Shown piece after piece: positions 18,334-27,429 of a stretch of DNA of 64,000 bases (position 1 is its first letter; the number at the start of each line of letters is the position of its first letter). Source of the DNA: an uncultured Flavobacteriaceae bacterium (GTDB lineage: Bacteria; Bacteroidota; Bacteroidia; Flavobacteriales; Flavobacteriaceae); the NCBI GenBank assembly GCA_943789465.1, contig CALSUF010000003.1, positions 62,001 through 126,000 on the forward strand, written 5' to 3'. The notes beneath the pieces were generated by a model that had not been told where the DNA came from, made no database searches, and saw nothing but the letters and a program-made list of their open reading frames with translations. The position numbers and the translations under genes are program-made.

Positions 18334-19180
18334 CCATTTGGATTATCATGCTTCATTTGCGGCGTATAGAGATGTTAAAAAGTCGTTTTTCGACCAACTG
18401 CCATCTACGGCATTTGCGTTGGTCAATGCTGACGATAAAAACGGATCGGTGATGTTACAAAACTCCAAAGCCAAGCACTATACTTATGCTTTAAAGAGCT
18501 ATGCTGATTTCCGAGTTCAGATTCTTGAGAATCAATTTAGAGGACTTCTGCTCAAAGTAAATGATAACGAAGTCTGGGTGAAGTTAATAGGCAATTTTAA
18601 TGCTTATAATTTAACGGCTATTTATGGAACTGCCGAACTTTTGGGGCTGGAAATACCAGAAATTCTTCGTCTCATGAGTGACCTAGAAAACGTCAATGGT
18701 AGGTTTGAGTATTTTATCTCAGATTCTAATATCACCACTATTATAGATTATGCACACACGCCCGATGCATTGAAAAATGTATTGGAAACTATAAATGCAA
18801 TTCGCACTAAAAATGAAACTTTAATTACCGTTGTCGGATGTGGAGGCGATCGCGATAAGACCAAGCGTCCAAAAATGGCACATATCGCTTCGGTTTTGAG
18901 TACAAAAGTAGTGTTCACAAGTGACAATCCAAGATCCGAGGATCCAGCGCAAATTATAGCTGAAATGGAAGTGGGAGTTGAACCTCAAAATTATAAAAAA
19001 ACTATTTCTATTTCAGATAGAAAACAAGCTATTAAAACTGCCTGCCAGTTAGCACAACCCAATGACATCATACTTGTAGCAGGCAAGGGTCATGAAACAT
19101 ACCAGGACATTAATGGTGTAAAAAGTGAGTTCAATGATTATGAAATAACGCAATCGTTTTTAATTCAATTACAAAAATAA
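18299..19180 (+). pseudogene. murE: MurE ligase, C-terminal part (after second frame shift)
   Basis: Continuation of murE after the second extra base. The family sequence resumes with GGVFTNLSHDHLDYH from 18308, then the central domain and the C-terminal ligase domain. The specificity motif DNPRSEDP matches the DNPR motif of enzymes that add meso-diaminopimelate rather than lysine, so the wall should be of the DAP type. It ends at 19180, one base before mraY. If the two extra bases are sequencing errors, this and the preceding part are one intact gene. Confidence 0.88.
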
Positions 19181-19181
19181 T

Positions 19182-20414
19182 ATGCTGTACTATTTATTTA
19201 AATATTTAGAAGAATCGCACCAATTTCCAGGAGCCTCTCTTTTCGGGTTTATTACTTTTAGAGCAGCAGTAGCGATTATTTTATCGTTGCTGATTTCTAC
19301 AATTTTTGGTAAACGAATCATTCGTTTTCTTCAAAATCAACAAGTCGGAGAAACTATTCGCGACTTAGGTTTAGAAGGGCAAAAGGAAAAGGCTGGAACA
19401 CCAACAATGGGTGGTTTGATAATTATTTTGGCGACTTTGATTCCTGTTCTTTTGTTGGCCAAATTAGACAACATCTATATTATTTTATTACTCATCACTA
19501 CTTTATGGATGGGAGCCATTGGTTTTTTAGACGATTATATTAAGAAATTTAAAAATGACAAAGAAGGATTAAAGGGAAGGTTTAAAGTTTTAGGCCAAGT
19601 AGGTTTAGGAATCATTGTGGGGGCAACTTTGTTTTTTCATAGCGATGTTACCATTAAAGAAAAAATTCCAACGAGCTTACAGGCAGAATCGGTATCTGGT
19701 CAGCAAACCTCAATTCAATTTTATCCCGAAGCAAAATCGACCAAAACAACCATTCCTTTTGTAAAATCAAATGAATTTGACTACGCCGATTTGATTACTT
19801 GGATCCATCCTAGTTTAGAAAAGTATGCATGGGTTGTTTTTATCTTAGTAGTTATTTTTATCATCACAGCAGTCTCAAATGGTGCCAACTTAACAGATGG
19901 GATTGATGGATTGGCAGCAGGAACATCCGCTATCATTGTATTGACCCTGGGAATTTTTGCTTGGGTGTCAGGTAACATTATTTTTTCCGACTATTTAAAT
20001 ATCATGTACATCCCTCGGGTAGAAGAAATTACTATTTATATCGCTGCATTTGTAGGGGCATTGATTGGGTTTCTTTGGTACAACACCTATCCAGCGCAAG
20101 TGTTTATGGGGGATACCGGGAGTTTGACAATAGGTGGAATTATTGCGGTCATTGCGATTGCAGTTCGTAAAGAATGGTTGATACCTGTATTGTGTGGTAT
20201 CTTTTTAGCAGAAAATTTATCAGTGGTATTGCAAGTAGGTTACTTTAAATATACTAGAAAAAAATATGGAGAAGGTCGACGAATTTTTAAGATGTCGCCT
20301 TTGCATCATCATTATCAAAAATCGGGATACCACGAAAGTAAAATTGTAACACGATTTTGGATAGTAGGAATTTTGTTAGCCATTATAACCATTGTCACCT
20401 TGAAAATTCGCTAG
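19182..20414 (+). CDS. mraY: Phospho-MurNAc-pentapeptide transferase MraY
   Basis: Integral membrane enzyme that transfers phospho-MurNAc-pentapeptide to undecaprenyl phosphate, making lipid I. It has about ten hydrophobic segments over 410 residues, slightly longer than the E. coli enzyme because of an insert near residues 155-200, as is common in Bacteroidota. Catalytic motifs are GFLDDYIKK (near residue 113), [12 protein letters not shown] (near 235), FMGDTGSL and the histidine cluster [13 protein letters not shown] near 370. It lies between murE and murD, and its stop abuts the murD ATG. Confidence 0.96.
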   Translation: MLYYLFKYLEESHQFPGASLFGFITFRAAVAIILSLLISTIFGKRIIRFLQNQQVGETIRDLGLEGQKEKAGTPTMGGLIIILATLIPVLLLAKLDNIYIILLLITTLWMGAIGFLDDYIKKFKNDKEGLKGRFKVLGQVGLGIIVGATLFFHSDVTIKEKIPTSLQAESVSGQQTSIQFYPEAKSTKTTIPFVKSNEFDYADLITWIHPSLEKYAWVVFILVVIFIITAVSNGANLTDGIDGLAAGTSAIIVLTLGIFAWVSGNIIFSDYLNIMYIPRVEEITIYIAAFVGALIGFLWYNTYPAQVFMGDTGSLTIGGIIAVIAIAVRKEWLIPVLCGIFLAENLSVVLQVGYFKYTRKKYGEGRRIFKMSPLHHHYQKSGYHESKIVTRFWIVGILLAIITIVTLKIR

Positions 20415-21746
20415 ATGAAACGATTGGTGGTTCTTGGTGGAGGCGAAAGTGGTGTTGGTGCCGCCCTTTTGGGAAAAGAAAAAGAGTACAACGTGTTTCT
20501 TTCTGATACTGGAAAGATTGCGAAAACATATAAAGACGTTCTTAGACATAATGAGATTGAATGGGAAGAAGGAGCGCATACGACTTCTAAAATTTTAAAT
20601 GCAGATTTAGTTGTTAAAAGCCCAGGGATACCAGATCATATTCCACTAATTCAAAAATTACACGAAGCCACTATTTCTGTAATTTCTGAAATTGAATTTG
20701 CGGCTTTGTTTACCGATGCGAATATCATAGGAATTACGGGTAGTAACGGTAAAACGACAACAACCATGATGGTTCATCACATATTAAATCAAGCAGGACT
20801 GGATGTAGCTATCGGCGGAAATATTGGTGATAGTTTTGCCAAACAAGTCCTAAATAAGAATGCCAACTACGTTTTGGAGTTAAGTAGTTTTCAGTTAGAT
20901 GGTATTGAAAAATTTAGACCACATATTGCTATTATTACCAACATCACTCCCGACCATTTAGACCGCTACGATCATAAGTTTGAAAACTATATCGCTTCAA
21001 AATTTAGAATCGCTATGAATCAAACTTCCGATGATTATTTGATATATGACGCGGATGATGCTGTCATCGTATCCTATATAAACACCCATAAAATTCAATC
21101 AACATTAGTGCCCTTTTCACTTACAAAAACAGTAGTAAATGGGGCGTATTTAGAACATAATAATATAATAATAGAATTTAACAATAGAGACATAATTATG
21201 CCAACAACAAACTTAGCTTTAGAAGGAAAGCACAACATCAAAAATGCAATGGCTGCATCAACTGTTGCACATCTATTGAAAATTAGAAAAGCAACGATTA
21301 GAGAAAGTCTTGAAGGTTTTCAAGGGGCAGAACACCGCTTGGAACAAGTTCTTACAATCAACAAAGTTCAGTATATAAATGATTCTAAGGCCACCAATGT
21401 AAACGCAACTTATTTTGCTTTAGAGAGTATGAACACCCCAACCGTTTGGATTGTTGGAGGAGTAGATAAAGGAAATGATTACACATCTTTATTTCCGTTT
21501 ATAAATGAAAAAGTCAAAGCGATTATTTGTCTAGGAAAAAATAATGACCCCTTATTTAATGCATTTGGTAACATGGTAGACAACATCATAGAAACGCAAA
21601 ATATGAGTGAAGCTGTTGAAATCGCTTATAAAATTGCCACTGCTGGCGAGGCTGTATTATTGTCTCCTGCTTGTGCAAGTTTTGATTTATTTGAAAATTA
21701 TGAAGACCGAGGTCAACAATTTAAAGCCGCTGTAAGACAGTTATAA
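20415..21746 (+). CDS. murD: UDP-MurNAc-L-alanine:D-glutamate ligase MurD
   Basis: Adds D-glutamate to UDP-MurNAc-L-alanine in the cytoplasm. It is 443 residues long. N-terminal VVLGGGESGVGAALL, the ATP loop GITGSNGKTTTTMMV (near residue 108), ELSSFQLDGI, NITPDHLDRY and NDSKATN (near 322) are all typical. Its TAA overlaps the ftsW ATG by one base (TAATG). Intact, in contrast to murE and ftsW on either side. Confidence 0.96.
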   Translation: MKRLVVLGGGESGVGAALLGKEKEYNVFLSDTGKIAKTYKDVLRHNEIEWEEGAHTTSKILNADLVVKSPGIPDHIPLIQKLHEATISVISEIEFAALFTDANIIGITGSNGKTTTTMMVHHILNQAGLDVAIGGNIGDSFAKQVLNKNANYVLELSSFQLDGIEKFRPHIAIITNITPDHLDRYDHKFENYIASKFRIAMNQTSDDYLIYDADDAVIVSYINTHKIQSTLVPFSLTKTVVNGAYLEHNNIIIEFNNRDIIMPTTNLALEGKHNIKNAMAASTVAHLLKIRKATIRESLEGFQGAEHRLEQVLTINKVQYINDSKATNVNATYFALESMNTPTVWIVGGVDKGNDYTSLFPFINEKVKAIICLGKNNDPLFNAFGNMVDNIIETQNMSEAVEIAYKIATAGEAVLLSPACASFDLFENYEDRGQQFKAAVRQL

Positions 21747-22378
21747 TGAAAACAGTATTTGATAACATAAAAGGAGATCGTATTATTTGGGCTATTGCTG
21801 CTCTATTGGCAATATTCTCATTTTTACCGGTATACAGTGCGGCAAGTAATTTAGCCTATACTGGAAACGGCAGCAATACTTTCAGTTATTTTATCAAGCA
21901 TTTTGTGCACCTGTTTTTAGGATTCTCAATTATATATGGAGTACATAAAATTCCATACCGTTATTTTAGGGGGCTCTCTTTAGTAATGATTCCGGTAGTT
22001 TTAATATTATTAACGGTAACCATGTTGCAGGGTTCCACCATTGGAGGGGCGAATGCCAGCCGATGGATTCGAGTTCCAATTGTAGGGTTTACATTCCAGC
22101 CATCCACATTGGCTTCTTTGGTTCTAATGGTATATGTGGCACGTTATTTATCAAAAATAAATGACATTGAAATCACTTTTAAAAATTCGATTCTTACCGT
22201 TATGGATTCCAGTTTTTATTGTATTGGTACTGATTCTTCCTGCCAACTTTTCAACGGCAGCACTCATTTTTTCAATGGTGATTTTGTTGGCGTTTTTGGG
22301 AGGGTATCCATTCAAATATTTATCAATTATTATTGGGTCAGGTCTTATGGTGTTGATGCTTTTTGTATTAACAGCTAA
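21746..22378 (+). pseudogene. ftsW: FtsW lipid II polymerase, N-terminal part (frame shift)
   Basis: SEDS-family septal glycosyltransferase that polymerises lipid II with FtsI. This part carries the first membrane segments and the region GASRWIRVPIVGFTFQPS-like (NASRWIRVPIVGFTFQPST), up to the serine at 22187-22189. An extra base near 22190 then sends the reading frame into unrelated residues until the stop at 22378. With one base removed, 21746-22940 encodes 397 residues, a normal FtsW length. The start overlaps the murD stop. Confidence 0.88.
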
Positions 22379-22940
22379 AGCATTTCCTGATTTGATGCCA
22401 AATAGAGTCGATACTTGGACAAGTCGTATTTCTAGTTTTATGGATCAGGACGTCACAGTAGAAGATTATCAGATTGAAAAAGCTAAAATAGCAATTGCAA
22501 CTGGTGGTGTACAGGGCTTAGGTCCAGGAAAAAGTGTTCAAAAAAACTTTTTACCGCAGTCTTCATCCGATTTTATTTTTGCCATTATTATTGAAGAATA
22601 CGGACTCATTGGAGGTATGTCTTTACTATTTCTGTATTTGTGGTTGTTATTTAGAATCGTAATTGTAGCTCAAAAATCAGAAACAGTTTTTGGTAAATTA
22701 TTAAGTATAGGCGTTGGGATTCCAATCGTATTTCAAGCCTTAGTAAATATGGGTGTTGCTGTAGAGTTATTCCCTGTAACTGGACAAACATTACCGCTCA
22801 TAAGTAGTGGAGGAACTTCTATATGGGTAACATGCTTGGCATTAGGAATTGTACTCAGTGTGAGTGCTAAAAGAGATGCTGAAAAAACACAAGAAAATAT
22901 AGATCAACACCCTTTAGAAATATTAAGCGAAGCACTTTAA
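22161..22940 (+). pseudogene. ftsW: FtsW lipid II polymerase, C-terminal part (after frame shift)
   Basis: Continuation of ftsW in the next frame. Genuine FtsW sequence resumes at 22191 (FLPLWIPVFIVLVLILPAN); the ten residues before it in this frame are out-of-frame translation. The SEDS hallmark VQKNFLPQSSSDFIFAIIIE lies near 22540-22600, and the final segment GQTLPLISSGGTS is present. The stop TAA overlaps the murG ATG by one base, the same TAATG coupling used by murD and ftsW. Confidence 0.88.
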
Positions 22941-24028
22941 TGAAGCTATATAAAATCATATTATCAGGTGGAGGAACAGGAGGTCATATATATCCTGCGA
23001 TAGCCATTGCTAATGAATTAAAAGCCCGGTTCCCAAAATCGGAGTTTTTATTTGTAGGTGCAAAAGATAAGATGGAAATGCAAAAAGTACCGCAAGCAGG
23101 TTACAAAATTACAGGTCTATGGATTGCAGGAATCCAAAGACGATTGACTTTTAAAAATCTATTATTTCCGTTTAAGTTATTGGTCAGTTTATTGAAGTCT
23201 ACACTAATAATAAACGCTTTTAAACCAGATGTTGTGATTGGAACGGGTGGGTTTGCTAGTGGTCCTTTGTTGCAAGTTGCTACTATGAAAGGAGTGCCCA
23301 CATTAATTCAAGAGCAAAATTCATTTCCTGGAATCACCAATAAATTATTATCTAAAAAAGTCAATAAAGTTTGTGTAGCCTATAAAGGTCTAGAGCAGTT
23401 TTTTCCTAAAGATAAATTGATTTTAACAGGCAACCCTGTGCGTCAAGATTTATTAGATTTAGACCAGAAACTAGAGGAAGCACACTTATTTTTTAGTTTA
23501 GACCCTGGCAAAAAAACATTGTTAGTGTTAGGTGGGAGTTTAGGTGCGCGTCGTATGAATCAGCTTATTGAGTCACAGCTCGATTATTTAGAAGCCTTGG
23601 GCATCCAGTTGATGTGGCAGTGTGGAAAATTATATGTGGAAGACTATAATAAGTATAACTCAAACAAGAACGTTCAAGTGCATGCATTTTTAAATCGAAT
23701 GGATTTAGCTTATGCCGCAGCAGATGTTGTAATTTCAAGAGCAGGTGCCAGTTCTGTTTCTGAACTTTGTGTGGTCGGAAAACCAGTAATATTTATTCCG
23801 TCACCAAATGTGTCAGAAGACCACCAAACCAAAAATGCGATGGCAATATCAGAAAAAAATGCAGCCCTAATTATAAGCGAGAAAGATTTAGAATCAACTT
23901 TTGAAACACAGTTTTCCAAACTCATAGCTTCTGAATCTCAACAGAAAACATTATCAACAAACATTAAAAAATTAGCCTTAAAACAAGCGACTCAAACCAT
24001 CGCCGATGAAATTGAAAAGCTATTACAA
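22940..24028 (+). CDS. murG: UDP-GlcNAc:lipid I GlcNAc transferase MurG (no stop before murC)
   Basis: Membrane-associated GT28 glycosyltransferase that converts lipid I to lipid II. N-terminal [19 protein letters not shown] (residues 9-27), [11 protein letters not shown], the lipid-binding middle, and the donor-binding [16 protein letters not shown] in the C-terminal half are typical. 363 residues precede the murC start, the normal MurG length, but no stop codon is present, so the frame continues through murC to 25153. Deleting the C at 24026 would give the ending EIEKLLK plus a TGA overlapping the murC ATG (ATGA), so an extra base here is likely. Confidence 0.9.
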
Positions 24029-25153
24029 ATGAATTTAAAAACCATCCATAACGTATATTTTATTGGCATCGGTGGTGTGGGTATGAGTGCGCTTGCAAAA
24101 TATTTTGTAGCGGCAGGTAAAGTTGTTGGAGGTTATGACAAAACCCCCACTTTGATTACAGAATCTCTTGTTGATGTAGGCGTTGTAATTCAATTTGAAA
24201 CAGCCACAAGCAATATTGACCAGCGGTTTTTGAACTCAAAAGAAACACTCATTGTATTTACGCCTGCTATCTCAGAATCAAATGCAATTTTCAACTATTT
24301 TAAAACAAATAATTTTCAAGTTTTAAAACGTTCTGAAGTGTTGGGTCTTGTTACGAAACATTCTCAATGTTTGGCAGTTGCAGGAACGCATGGCAAAACA
24401 ACGACGAGTAGTATTTTAGGGTATTTGATGTATGAGTGCAATGAAAAAGTTACAGCATTTATTGGTGGAATTTCAGAGAACTATCAATCCAACTTGATTC
24501 AGAATGGGACTGATATATCCGTGGTTGAAGCGGACGAGTTTGACCGTTCATTTTTAACGCTCAGCCCAGACTTTGCTTGTATCACCTCTATGGATGCAGA
24601 TCATTTGGATATCTATGATTCTGAGACCGATTTGGTTGATGCATTCAAACAGTTTGCGAAAAAAATTAAACCTTCAGGGAAATTATTCATTCGAAAAGGA
24701 TTGCCTTTAGAGGGGATATCCTATGGAGTAAATGAGCAAGCAGATTACAATGCTGTTAATGTGCGTATTGAAAATGGATCTTATCACTTTGACCTTCAAA
24801 CTCCGACGGAACTAATTGAAAATCTAGCCTTTCATTTGCCAGGAACACACAATCTTTCAAATGCGGTTGCAGCACTTGCCATGGCCATCGAATTTGGATG
24901 TTCTAAGCAGCGTTTAAAAACTGCTTTAAAAGGATATAAAGGCGTCAAAAGGCGTTTTACATATCAAATAAAGACAGACGACTTTGTGTTTATAGATGAT
25001 TATGCACACCATCCTACAGAAATAAATGCGGTGCATCAAGCCGTACGAGAAATGTATCCAAGCCAAAAAGTGGCGGTTGTGTTTCAGCCGCATCTGTATA
25101 GCAGAACAAAAGATTTTGTAGATGATTTTGCATCTAGTCTTGTCCCAGTTTGA
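24029..25153 (+). pseudogene. murC: UDP-MurNAc:L-alanine ligase MurC, main part (3' frame shift)
   Basis: Adds L-alanine to UDP-MurNAc, the first step of the peptide stem. The likely start is the ATG at 24029 ([20 protein letters not shown]). Visible are the dinucleotide-like [17 protein letters not shown] loop [14 protein letters not shown] (near residue 115), [11 protein letters not shown] and [10 protein letters not shown] (near 325). Frame is lost after FASSL at 25141: an extra base near 25141-25142 leads to a stop at 25153. Removing one base joins it to the next fragment and gives 450 residues, normal for MurC. Confidence 0.88.
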
Positions 25154-25382
25154 TGCTGCTTTTTTATTAGAGATTTACCCAGCAAGAGAACTTCCTATTT
25201 TAGGAGTCACATCAAGTTGGTTGTTAGAAAAAATTAAGAGTCCGGTCAAAAAACTAATATCGAAATCAGACATTGCGAGTGAAATTATAAAATTAGGGCA
25301 TCCAATATTTATCACCCTTGGGGCAGGCGATATTGGTGTTGAAGTATCAGTATTAAAAGAAAAACTAAACTATGCGTATTAA
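25122..25382 (+). pseudogene. murC: MurC, C-terminal end (after frame shift)
   Basis: The final 80 residues of MurC in the next frame. Genuine sequence starts at 25143 ([16 protein letters not shown]), the conserved C-terminal domain block of MurC, and continues through GVTSSWLLEKI and the GAGDIG motif. It overlaps the ftsQ start by 11 bases. It is not a separate gene; the residues before SQFD in this frame are out-of-frame. Confidence 0.88.
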
Positions 25383-26091
25383 CTGGAACCTTATCAAAGG
25401 AGTGTTGTTGCTAGGATTAGTGGTGTTCTTATATGCCTTTTCTTCTTTCAAAAACAACAATCGCTCAGTGACTAATTTAGCTGTCCAATTTACGGGAAAA
25501 GAGAACGTATATATTACCACAGAAATGGTTAATAAATTGTTAATACAAAATCAAGAACAACTGTATAATTTACCGAAAGATAATTTAGATTTGAAGGAAA
25601 TGGAGTTTTTACTTGAGTCGAATGACATGATAAAATCGGCACAAGTGTATCTTACTGTAAACGGAGAGGTTAGAGCAAAAATAGAACAAAAACAACCGAT
25701 TGCAAGAGTCTATTCAGACACTGCATTTTATATTGATGAAGATGGTTTGTGGATGCCGTTGTCCCCTCAACATAGTGCGCGTGTCCCATTGATTACTGGA
25801 GTTGTGGAAAAAGAAGATTTGAAAGCTGTTTATACGATGGCCTTAAAAGTCTATAAGGATTCTTTTTTAAAAACGTATGTAACTGAAATTCATCAAAATC
25901 AAAATAAAGAAATAAGTTTAAAAATGAGGCTCTTAGATTTTGAAGTTTTAGTAGGAACTCTTGAAAATTTAGACATAAAAATGAAGAATTTAAAAGCATT
26001 TTATCAAAAAGCAAAAAAAGATAAAGTGTTAGATATATACAAAAGCGTGAATTTACAATTTGATAATCAAGTTGTTTGCACAAAAAAATAA
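25372..26091 (+). CDS. ftsQ: Cell division protein FtsQ
   Basis: Bitopic division protein, 239 residues, that links the septal FtsL complex to the wall enzymes. There is a single membrane segment at about residues 9-25 (GVLLLGLVVFLYAFSS), followed by a POTRA-type domain (residues about 35-110, NLAVQFTGKENVYITTEMV onward) and the beta domain. Assigned by topology, the recognisable POTRA start and position between murC and ftsA. It overlaps the murC 3' end. Confidence 0.9.
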   Translation: MRINWNLIKGVLLLGLVVFLYAFSSFKNNNRSVTNLAVQFTGKENVYITTEMVNKLLIQNQEQLYNLPKDNLDLKEMEFLLESNDMIKSAQVYLTVNGEVRAKIEQKQPIARVYSDTAFYIDEDGLWMPLSPQHSARVPLITGVVEKEDLKAVYTMALKVYKDSFLKTYVTEIHQNQNKEISLKMRLLDFEVLVGTLENLDIKMKNLKAFYQKAKKDKVLDIYKSVNLQFDNQVVCTKK

Positions 26092-26095
26092 GTTT

Positions 26096-27403
26096 ATGGA
26101 AGCTCAAAACATTTCAGTAGGATTAGATATTGGTACCACAAAAATTGTGGCGATGATTGGTCGTAAAAATGAGTACGACAAATTAGAAATACTCGGGATA
26201 GGAAAATCTAAAAGTCTAGGAGTACATAGAGGAGTTGTAAATAATATTACGCAAACCATCCAGTCTATCCAACAAGCCGTTTTGGAGTCAGAAACCAACT
26301 CCGGTCTTAAAATTGGAGAAGTTACTGTGGGTATTGCAGGTCAGCACATACGCAGTCTTCAGCATAGCGATTATATTACCCGTGAAAATTCTGAACTCGT
26401 TATTAACGAAGAAGATATTGATCGTCTCATCAACCAAGTTCATAAGTTGGTAATGCTTCCTGGAGAAGAAATTATTCACGTATTACCACAAGACTATAAA
26501 GTTGATGGCCAAGCAGAAGTTAAAGAACCGATTGGTATGTATGGTGAGCGTCTTGAAGCTAACTTTCATGTTGTAGTTGGTCAGGTTTCTTCCATACGAA
26601 ACATTGGTCGTTGTGTGCAAACTGCAGGTTTGAATTTAGAGGGTATCACCTTAGAGCCTTTAGCCTCTGCCAATGCGGTACTTAGTCAAGAAGAGAAAGA
26701 AGCAGGTGTAGCTTTGATTGATATAGGAGGTGGGACAACTGATTTAGCAGTTTTTAAAGACGGTATTATTCGTCATACGGCAGTCATTCCTTTTGGGGGT
26801 AATGTGATTACAGAAGATATCAAAGAAGGGTGCTCGATTATTGAAAAGCAGGCCGAATTATTAAAAATAAAATTCGGATCAGCGTGGCCAGGAGAAAATA
26901 AAGAAAATGAAATTGTATCAATTCCTGGGTTGAGAGGGCGTGATCCTAAAGAAATTACGCTTAAAAATTTATCAAAAATAATTCATGCTAGAGTTGTCGA
27001 AATTATTGAACAAGTCTATGTAGAAATAAAAAATTACGGACACGAAGAGCAAAAGAAAAAACTTATCGCAGGTATTGTATTAACAGGTGGTGGAAGTCAG
27101 TTAAAACACTTGAAACAATTAGTAGAATACATTACAGGAATGGATACTAGGGTTGGCTATCCAAATGAGCATTTGGCGGGCGATAGTGACAGCGATATTA
27201 CGAGTCCTATGTATGCCACGGCAGTTGGACTTGTGATGGACAGTTTGATGCGTCAAGAAAAGAAAATTATTGAAAATGCAGAAGTTGAGGCAGAAGTCGA
27301 TGATGAGCCAGTGTCTATACCAACTGAAACGTCTCGCGATAATCGCAGCTTTTTGGATAAATTAACCGAAAGAGTGAAAGACTTTTTGGATAATGCAGAA
27401 TAA
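26096..27403 (+). CDS. ftsA: Cell division protein FtsA
   Basis: Actin-like ATPase that anchors FtsZ to the membrane. I chose the ATG at 26096 (MEAQNISVGLDIGTTK, 435 residues), 4 bases after the ftsQ stop. The frame extends upstream to 26060, but that stretch lies inside ftsQ. ATPase motifs are GLDIGTTKIVAMIG (phosphate 1), LIDIGGGTTDLAVF (phosphate 2, near residue 207) and VLTGGGSQLKHL (adenosine). The C terminus (SFLDKLTERVKDFLDNAE) looks like the amphipathic membrane-targeting helix. Confidence 0.96.
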   Translation: MEAQNISVGLDIGTTKIVAMIGRKNEYDKLEILGIGKSKSLGVHRGVVNNITQTIQSIQQAVLESETNSGLKIGEVTVGIAGQHIRSLQHSDYITRENSELVINEEDIDRLINQVHKLVMLPGEEIIHVLPQDYKVDGQAEVKEPIGMYGERLEANFHVVVGQVSSIRNIGRCVQTAGLNLEGITLEPLASANAVLSQEEKEAGVALIDIGGGTTDLAVFKDGIIRHTAVIPFGGNVITEDIKEGCSIIEKQAELLKIKFGSAWPGENKENEIVSIPGLRGRDPKEITLKNLSKIIHARVVEIIEQVYVEIKNYGHEEQKKKLIAGIVLTGGGSQLKHLKQLVEYITGMDTRVGYPNEHLAGDSDSDITSPMYATAVGLVMDSLMRQEKKIIENAEVEAEVDDEPVSIPTETSRDNRSFLDKLTERVKDFLDNAE

Positions 27404-27429
27404 AATTAATAACCAGTAAATTTAAGTAT

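Larger units (their letters stand above)
22940..25153 (+). other. Joined murG-murC open frame as sequenced
   Basis: The 737-codon frame reads through from MurG to MurC without a stop. It is listed so the fusion is not missed; I regard it as two genes joined by a one-base insertion rather than a true two-domain enzyme. Confidence 0.7.

Noticed and set aside
22940..25153. A natural two-domain MurG-MurC enzyme
   Set aside because: MurG has exactly its normal length before the MurC ATG, one base removed restores a standard ATGA overlap, and MurC itself is frame-shifted, so error is simpler.
26060..26095. Longer ftsA start
   Set aside because: The extra residues lie inside ftsQ and are not FtsA-like; MEAQNISVGLDIGTTK at 26096 is the natural start.
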